50,481 nucleotides of DNA from Salidesulfovibrio brasiliensis JCM 12178 (GTDB lineage Bacteria; Desulfobacterota; Desulfovibrionia; Desulfovibrionales; Desulfovibrionaceae): positions 1 through 50,481 of the forward strand of contig NZ_BBCB01000015.1 in assembly GCF_001311825.1 (NCBI RefSeq), written 5' to 3'. This document shows positions 45,325 to 50,481 of the stretch, piece after piece. Within the stretch, counting starts at the first letter, position 1; each line of letters starts with the position of its first letter. The notes below the pieces were generated by a model, which saw only the letters and a program-made list of their open reading frames with translations, ran no database searches and was not told the DNA's origin. The position numbers and the translations under genes are program-made.

Positions 45325-46803
45325 ATGGCAGGAATAAAATACCTTCTCGGCAACTCGGTGATGCGTAACATCGCCTACGCCCAGACCATCCTCATCGGAC
45401 TCATGGTGACGCCCATCATCGTGCGCACGCTGGGGAGCGAAGGGTACGGCCAGTGGGTGCTCATCAACACGCTGCTGGCCTACTTCGTCATCTTCGACTT
45501 CGGGTTTTCCACGGGCGTGTCGCGCTACGTCTCCCGTGAGCATGGCTCCGAGTTGCGCGACGCCCTGCAGCGGTATATTTCCACGTCTTTCGCCGTGTTG
45601 AGCGCGGCGCTTCTTCTTTCTCTGCTGATCGTTGCGGCCGGATTCCTGCTTTTTCACGATACCGTCTACGAGATGATCCCGCCGCCGTTGGTGAAGGCCT
45701 CCACCATATTGGTCATCAGCTATTCCGTGATGATCCCGCTTCGCGTTTTCCACGGCGTGCTGCGCTCGCAACTGCGCTGGAACGTGATCTCCGGCATCGA
45801 GATCATCAAGGCGCTGGTCATGAACACCTGCATCGTGGTTCTCCTGCTGCGCGGCTGGGGCGTGTACGCGCTCATCTACTGCAACGCGGCCTTCCTGATT
45901 CTGGAATACGGGGCCTATTACGTCTTTTCCAAGCGCGCGCTCGAGTACACGCTTTCGCCCAGATACTGCGATTTTGCGACCTTCAAGGAGCTGTGGGGCT
46001 ACAGCCTCTCGTTTTTCGCCAACCAGATGTCCGTGGTCTTCGGCCGCAGAATCCAGAACTATTTCATCGCCATCTTCATCAGCGTCCCGGCGGTCACGGT
46101 CTATTCCATCGGCGTGCAGCTTCTCGGGTACTTTGAAAGCTGCATGTTGAGCATTTTCGACATCTTCACCCCGTATTTCAGCCGCATGGAAAAGGACATG
46201 GATCAGGTGCTGGAGGACTATCTGCAGGTCTCGGCATACTGCTTCGCCCTGTCCGCCTTTGCCGGGTTCATGATCTTCATGTACGCCAAGCCGTTCATTT
46301 ACCACTGGCTGGGCGGGGAGTTCCTCGGGTCCTACGAGGTCGTGGTGCTGCTTTGCATCCCGTATGTGCTTTACCTTTCCCACATTCCCGGCAGGAACCT
46401 GCTTTTCGGCACCTCGCGGCATCAGTTCCTCGTCTGGCTTTCGGTGGCCGAATGCGCGGTGACGTTCCTGCTGCTGGTCGCGCTCATCCGCGACTTCGGC
46501 ATGGACGGCGTGCTCTGGTCCATGGCCGGAACCATGCTCGTGTTCCGGGGCGTGCTGTTCCCCATGCTCCTTTTCCGCAAGGTGGCCCTGAGTCCGCTCC
46601 GCTATTTCCGGGAGGTGTACCTGCGCCAGAGCGTTATCTACCTGCTGCCGCAGGTGGCGGTCTATTTCCTGATTTTCAGAAACATGGATGTCTTCTCTTA
46701 CGAGATCGGCTTTGTGCTGCTGCTGCAACTGCTGATTTTTGCAGGGACGCTTGCGCTTTTCGTGCGGCGGGACATCAGGCAACCGGTGGCGGCGCGGTCG
46801 TGA
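45325..46803 (+). CDS. Polysaccharide flippase (Wzx/MATE-like)
   Basis: A 492-residue protein with about 12-14 hydrophobic helices. The start MAGIKYLLGNSVMRNIAYAQ and VTPIIVRTLGSEGYGQWVLI are typical of polysaccharide export flippases, as is FDFGFSTGVSRYVSREHG. It should flip lipid-linked repeat units across the inner membrane for the polymerase encoded at 39683. No full Wza/Wzc partner is visible inside the window. Confidence 0.9.
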   Translation: MAGIKYLLGNSVMRNIAYAQTILIGLMVTPIIVRTLGSEGYGQWVLINTLLAYFVIFDFGFSTGVSRYVSREHGSELRDALQRYISTSFAVLSAALLLSLLIVAAGFLLFHDTVYEMIPPPLVKASTILVISYSVMIPLRVFHGVLRSQLRWNVISGIEIIKALVMNTCIVVLLLRGWGVYALIYCNAAFLILEYGAYYVFSKRALEYTLSPRYCDFATFKELWGYSLSFFANQMSVVFGRRIQNYFIAIFISVPAVTVYSIGVQLLGYFESCMLSIFDIFTPYFSRMEKDMDQVLEDYLQVSAYCFALSAFAGFMIFMYAKPFIYHWLGGEFLGSYEVVVLLCIPYVLYLSHIPGRNLLFGTSRHQFLVWLSVAECAVTFLLLVALIRDFGMDGVLWSMAGTMLVFRGVLFPMLLFRKVALSPLRYFREVYLRQSVIYLLPQVAVYFLIFRNMDVFSYEIGFVLLLQLLIFAGTLALFVRRDIRQPVAARS

Positions 46804-46812
46804 GGAGTTGGC

Positions 46813-48015
46813 ATGAGGCGTGATGTGACCATGAGTGCGGCTGCCGTGAAAGCCGAGATGCCGGAAAGCCGAGGCAGGCGCGTGATGATGTGCATGGGGT
46901 CGCGCATCCTCGGCGGTCCGGGCAAGGGGCTGGCCCAGTATCTGCGCTGTGGCGGGGCGGATTCCTGCCGTGCGCTGGTGGTCGGGTTCGACACCACCGG
47001 CGAGGCCGACAGCGAGTTCCTGACCCGCATGCGCCAAACCGGGGTCGAGGTCCGGGCGCTTCGTCAGCGGCGTGCGTTGGACTTGAGCCTCGTGGGGCAA
47101 CTTCGTTCACTTGCCGAAGGCGGGAATTTCGAGATTTTTCAGTCCCACGGCTACAAGTCGCACCTGCTGTGCCTTTTGATGCGCCTTTTCCACGGCGGCC
47201 GCTGGGTGGCCTTCACCCACGGCTGGACCTGCGAAAACATCAAGATGCGTTTTTATCGGCTGCTGGAATTGGCGCTCATCCGTTTTGCCGATCAGGTGGT
47301 TGCGGTTTCGGAGAACACGGCGCAGCGGCTCGGCCCGTTACTGGGGCACAAGACCGTGGTGATTCCCAACGCCGTGGACCCGGACGAATATGACTTTTCG
47401 GCAGATGGCGGGGCACTTCGACATAAGTACGGTGTGAATGAGAGCGGCGCACTTTTTTGCACCGTGGGCCGCATGAGTCCGGAAAAGGGGCACATGGTTC
47501 TGCTTGAAGCCATTCGCCGCAATCGTGCCGATCTCGGCGGCGTGATATTTATTCTTGCCGGTGACGGGCCGTGCAGGCGCGAGTTGGAGGAGTTTGTCGC
47601 CCTGCATGGTCTGGAGCCGTTCGTGACCTTTGCCGGGTACGTGTCGGACATGTCGCCGTTCTATGCGGCCATGGACGCGCTGGTGCTGCCGTCCTTCAGC
47701 GAGGGTATGCCCAACGTGGTTCTGGAAGCCATGCTTTTCGGCAAGCCGGTGCTCGCCACACGCGTGGGCGGGGTGGCCGAGGTGGTGGTCGAAGGCGTCA
47801 CCGGAGACCTCGTCCCGTCCGGCTCGCCCGAAGCACTTGGCGAAGGGGTGCTGCGCTTTGTCCGGGACAGGGAGCGCATGGAAACCATGGGCAAAGCCGG
47901 TTTTGATGAGGTCCGCCGCCGCTTTGACCCGCACGTTCGGGCCACGGCCATCACGGATTTGTATGAAACGCTCTGCAGTCAAGGGTCTGCTCTCGCCGCA
48001 CAACATGGCAAGTGA
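46813..48015 (+). CDS. Glycosyltransferase family 4
   Basis: A 400-residue GT-B enzyme. N-terminal GGPGKGLAQYLR, then VVAVSENTAQRLG, VVIPNAVDPDEYDF and FCTVGRMSPEKGHMVLLEAI, a nucleotide-sugar motif FSEGMPNVVLEAMLFGKPV (the EX7E region), and ATRVGGVAEVV. It starts at 46813 with AGGAG upstream. Adds a sugar to the repeat unit; donor and acceptor are not predictable. Confidence 0.93.
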   Translation: MRRDVTMSAAAVKAEMPESRGRRVMMCMGSRILGGPGKGLAQYLRCGGADSCRALVVGFDTTGEADSEFLTRMRQTGVEVRALRQRRALDLSLVGQLRSLAEGGNFEIFQSHGYKSHLLCLLMRLFHGGRWVAFTHGWTCENIKMRFYRLLELALIRFADQVVAVSENTAQRLGPLLGHKTVVIPNAVDPDEYDFSADGGALRHKYGVNESGALFCTVGRMSPEKGHMVLLEAIRRNRADLGGVIFILAGDGPCRRELEEFVALHGLEPFVTFAGYVSDMSPFYAAMDALVLPSFSEGMPNVVLEAMLFGKPVLATRVGGVAEVVVEGVTGDLVPSGSPEALGEGVLRFVRDRERMETMGKAGFDEVRRRFDPHVRATAITDLYETLCSQGSALAAQHGK

Positions 48016-48051
48016 GGCGGGAAAGGACCGTTTCCCAAGGGGGATAGAAGA

Positions 48052-48978
48052 ATGTCGCTTCGAGTGACCATGACCAGAAAGATGCATAACGCGGCCTTGG
48101 GGCTGCTGATGAAGAAGCCGCTGCAGGGGTTGCTGCTGCCGCTCGGCAGACCGCTCAATCCGGAAAAATGGATTTTCGTGGTGGGCTGCTATGATTCCGG
48201 CACCACGCTTTTGGCCACCATCCTCGGACATCTGCCCGGCTTCGGAGGACTGCCCAACGAAGGGCAGTTCCTGACCGACATGCTGCCGTACCCGGAGACC
48301 CACGGCTGGCCGCGCATGTTTTGCCAGTGCCTCGACAAACTGGGCATGAACGGGGCGGGCGAGGCCGAAGCCGAGCGCATCAGGCGCCAATGGTCGATCT
48401 GGTATCCCAAGGATGCCCGCTATCTGGTGGAAAAGTCCATCACCGGCATGATCCGTATGGAGTTTCTGCAAAAGCATTTTCCCAATGCCTACTTCATCCA
48501 CATCATCCGGGACGGGTACGCCGTGGCCAAGGGCATTCAGCGAAACGCGAACATGACCCGCTGGGGCACGCCCTACGACGAGTATCCCATCGAAATGTGC
48601 GCCCGCCAGTGGCTTGTGGCCGATGACGTGGCTACCGAGCAGGCCGGGCGTCTGGAACACTATCTGCCCGTCTATTACGAGGATTTTGCCGAGAACACCG
48701 GCAAATCCATGCGGCGTATCATGGAGTTTCTCGGCATCGAGTCGAACGGCGCGGGCGCAGAATCCGGAACGGAGTGCCCGGACGTGGGCAGCGAGGTCTG
48801 GCGGGTGCACGGCATGCGCTCGACAATCGTGAACATGAACGACCGCGAATACCGGCTTCTCAGTGAGCAGGACGTGGAGATCATCGGCGAGGTGGCCCGC
48901 GAAGGGCTTGAAAGGCACGGATATGCACCGCCCGAGCCCGGCGTTCGGGAACCGCTCGAAACAGGAGGTGTCGCATGA
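48052..48978 (+). CDS. Sulfotransferase family protein
   Basis: A 308-residue sulfotransferase. The PAPS 5'-phosphosulfate loop is VVGCYDSGTTLLATIL at residues of about 43-58 (Ser49-Gly-Thr-Thr). IIRDGYAVAKGIQRN gives the 3'-phosphate contact (Arg-Asp). The family is bacterial carbohydrate or lipid sulfotransferases. Its place in a polysaccharide operon suggests that the polymer or its lipid carrier is sulfated. It ends with a four-base overlap (ATGA) with the next gene. Confidence 0.85.
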   Translation: MSLRVTMTRKMHNAALGLLMKKPLQGLLLPLGRPLNPEKWIFVVGCYDSGTTLLATILGHLPGFGGLPNEGQFLTDMLPYPETHGWPRMFCQCLDKLGMNGAGEAEAERIRRQWSIWYPKDARYLVEKSITGMIRMEFLQKHFPNAYFIHIIRDGYAVAKGIQRNANMTRWGTPYDEYPIEMCARQWLVADDVATEQAGRLEHYLPVYYEDFAENTGKSMRRIMEFLGIESNGAGAESGTECPDVGSEVWRVHGMRSTIVNMNDREYRLLSEQDVEIIGEVAREGLERHGYAPPEPGVREPLETGGVA

Positions 48979-49784
48979 GCCTTGCGGCAATCAAGAAACG
49001 GGTCAAGGCGCGGGAGACTCCGTTTTACGACAGACTGTATCGCATCGCCATGGGCGTGCGCGGCCTCTCCTTTCCGGTCATAGGGCCGCTGCACCGGTTC
49101 CTTTACAAGGAATGGGTTTTTCGTCGCACCGTCTGGCACGACTTCTGGCGCAAGGCTTATTACGAGCCCATGTTCAAGTCACAGTGCGCCGAAGTGGGGT
49201 CGAACTTTCGCATGCAGTATGCGGGCAACGGCAGCACCACCATCCTCGGCAGGTTGGAGATTCGCCTCGGCAGCCACGTGACCATGTTCGACAACACCTT
49301 CTTTTCGGGAATCATCTCGGACGAGCGGCCGCGCCTGACCATTGGCGACCATAACTACCTTGCGCCCCTGTGCCGCATCGTGGTGGCGCGGGAGGTGACC
49401 ATCGGCAACTGGAACCTCGTGGGCTGCCGCTTCATTGCGGACAACTCCGGCCACCCCGTAAGCGATGTGGAAGCCCGGCTCACCTCAGGCGGCGGCCTGC
49501 CCTCGGCCAAGAGCATCAAGCCGGTGCGCATCGGCGACTTCTGCTATCTCGCCACCCAGACCGTGGTCTACCCCGGGACCACCGTGGGAGACGGGGTTGT
49601 GGCCCAGATCGGCACGCATCTTTGCGGCAACATCCCGCCGTTCACATTGGTTGGCGGCAACCCCATGCGGATTATCGGCAAGCTGCCCATCCCGGAGTCC
49701 ATGCGTGAACGCGTGGGCGAGGAGCGGTATCAGGCGTACCTCAAGGCGCACGAAGATCTCGAATTCGGCGGAAAGAAGGGGTAG
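48975..49784 (+). CDS. Left-handed beta-helix acyltransferase 1
   Basis: A 269-residue hexapeptide-repeat protein. Residues of about 1-70 are an N-terminal extension (MSLAAIKKRVKARETPFYDR). From about 75, repeats such as LGRLEIRLGSHVTMFD, LTIGDHNYLAPLCRIVVARE and VRIGDFCYLATQTVVYPGTT form the beta-helix, ending GGNPMRIIGKLP. Likely acetylates or acylates a sugar. Confidence 0.85.
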   Translation: MSLAAIKKRVKARETPFYDRLYRIAMGVRGLSFPVIGPLHRFLYKEWVFRRTVWHDFWRKAYYEPMFKSQCAEVGSNFRMQYAGNGSTTILGRLEIRLGSHVTMFDNTFFSGIISDERPRLTIGDHNYLAPLCRIVVAREVTIGNWNLVGCRFIADNSGHPVSDVEARLTSGGGLPSAKSIKPVRIGDFCYLATQTVVYPGTTVGDGVVAQIGTHLCGNIPPFTLVGGNPMRIIGKLPIPESMRERVGEERYQAYLKAHEDLEFGGKKG

Positions 49785-49787
49785 TAC

Positions 49788-50369
49788 ATGCGCGGCGTTC
49801 TCAAGCAGGCGGTCCGGTTCCTTTTTCTCAGCGCGGCGCTGCCGTTCTATCTGCTCATGCGGATACTTGCGGCGGTCTCCGGCGAGAAGAAGGCGTTTCA
49901 GGGCGTTTCGCAGTTCATGGCGCTCGTCCCCGGCGGCTTCGGCTGCCACTTGCGGGCGGGCTATTACCGCCTCGCCATGCGCGACTGTTCCGGGAACTGC
50001 CGCATCGAATTCCTGACCACCTTCGTAACCCCGGACACCGCACTGGGGGAAAGCATTTACATCGGCTCACACTGCACCATCGGTCACGCCGAAATCGGCG
50101 ACGACTGTCTTTTGGGTTCGGGCGTGCACGTCATGTCCGGACGCGGCCAGCACCGTTTTGCCGACCCGGAGACACCCATCCGGCTGCAGGGCGGTGAGCG
50201 AGTCACCGTGACCATCGGGCGCGACTGCTGGCTGGGCAACGGCGCGCTGGTGATGGCGGACGTGGGCGAGGGCAGCGTGGTGGCGGCGGGAAGCGTGGTT
50301 GTCGACCCCGTGGAACCGTTCAGCATCGTGGGCGGCAATCCTGCAAAAGTCATCGGGAGGCGCGGATGA
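49788..50369 (+). CDS. Left-handed beta-helix acyltransferase 2
   Basis: A 193-residue hexapeptide-repeat protein with one N-terminal hydrophobic helix (FLFLSAALPFYLLMRILAAV). Repeats include LGESIYIGSHCTIGHAEIGD, LLGSGVHVMSGRGQH and VTIGRDCWLGNGALVMADVG, with the closing GGNPAKVIG. It is a close functional relative of its neighbour and of Wbb-type acetyltransferases. Confidence 0.87.
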   Translation: MRGVLKQAVRFLFLSAALPFYLLMRILAAVSGEKKAFQGVSQFMALVPGGFGCHLRAGYYRLAMRDCSGNCRIEFLTTFVTPDTALGESIYIGSHCTIGHAEIGDDCLLGSGVHVMSGRGQHRFADPETPIRLQGGERVTVTIGRDCWLGNGALVMADVGEGSVVAAGSVVVDPVEPFSIVGGNPAKVIGRRG

Positions 50370-50481
50370 ACCTCGACAGCCATCAACAGGCGCAAAAGCC
50401 CCGCGTCATGCAGCTCATCTACACCCTCAGCCACGGCGGGGCCGAGCGGCTGGCGCTGACCATCCTCGACGGCCTGCGCAA
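50366..50481 (+). CDS. Glycosyltransferase, partial at the window edge
   Basis: Only the first 38 codons are in the window. MQLIYTLSHGGAERLALTIL is the usual start of a GT4 glycosyltransferase that acts on the membrane. The ATG overlaps the preceding stop (ATGA). The polysaccharide operon therefore continues to the right. Confidence 0.75.
   Translation, partial: MNLDSHQQAQKPRVMQLIYTLSHGGAERLALTILDGLR

Noticed and set aside
44851..47100. A 749-residue antisense open frame across glycosyltransferase and flippase genes
   Set aside because: Charged low-complexity composition and no ribosome site; an artefact of codon bias.

Overview
The window looks like chromosomal DNA of a Gram-negative deltaproteobacterium of the sulfate-reducing Desulfovibrionales type. 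I infer this from the tRNA-Leu / tig / clpP / clpX / lon order, a MucR-type zinc-finger regulator, a thiD-thiN fusion, PEP-CTERM surface proteins and high GC with strong third-position bias. No marker here fixes the genus.

Layout. (1) 1-5.7 kb: ornithine aminotransferase (minus), MucR-like regulator (minus), a one-TM coiled-coil protein, a MerR-like regulator, a small ribbon-helix-helix-like protein and a thiamin gene (thiD-thiN). (2) 5.7-12.2 kb: tRNA-Leu and the protein quality-control block tig, clpP, clpX, lon. (3) 12.2-16.5 kb: a periplasmic binding-like protein, a polar amino-acid ABC importer (binding protein, permease, ATPase; minus) and a 59-residue zinc-ribbon protein. (4) 16.9-20.8 kb: hybrid histidine kinase, AI-2E-family membrane protein and MltA lipoprotein. 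(5) 20.8-31.1 kb: a regulatory and surface-protein region. Two PEP-CTERM proteins each have a convincing sigma-54 promoter. Around them lie a sigma-54 activator, two PilZ proteins, a CBS-PAS-GGDEF protein, and an operon encoding a PilZ protein, a FeeM-like N-acyl amino acid synthase and an E1-like/nitroreductase fusion. (6) 31.2-35.9 kb (minus): sugar-nucleotide epimerase, a DevBCA-like ABC exporter and an exosortase-type CAAX protease. (7) 36.3-50.5 kb (plus): a tightly packed exopolysaccharide operon with FemAB-like protein, aminotransferase, glycosyltransferases, O-antigen ligase-like polymerase, Asp-box propeller protein, acyltransferases, flippase and sulfotransferase. It runs off the right edge.

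How it fits together (inference). Regions 5-7 look like one biofilm or envelope programme. c-di-GMP is made by a GGDEF protein and read by PilZ proteins. A sigma-54 activator drives PEP-CTERM proteins, which are expected to be sorted by an exosortase encoded elsewhere and to associate with the polysaccharide made by region 7. The most novel unit is the PilZ / FeeM-like / E1-nitroreductase operon at 26.6-30.0 kb, which suggests c-di-GMP-linked production and modification of an N-acyl amino acid.

Caution. Seven otherwise well-conserved loci carry single-base indels: rocD, thiDN, tig, the GGDEF gene, the exporter permease/ATPase pair, the epimerase and one glycosyltransferase. Nearly all fall in short homopolymers, most often a lost G. 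Restoring one base gives a full-length protein in each case. I read this mainly as a sequence-quality signature rather than gene decay, and I annotate these loci as whole genes with the break marked.
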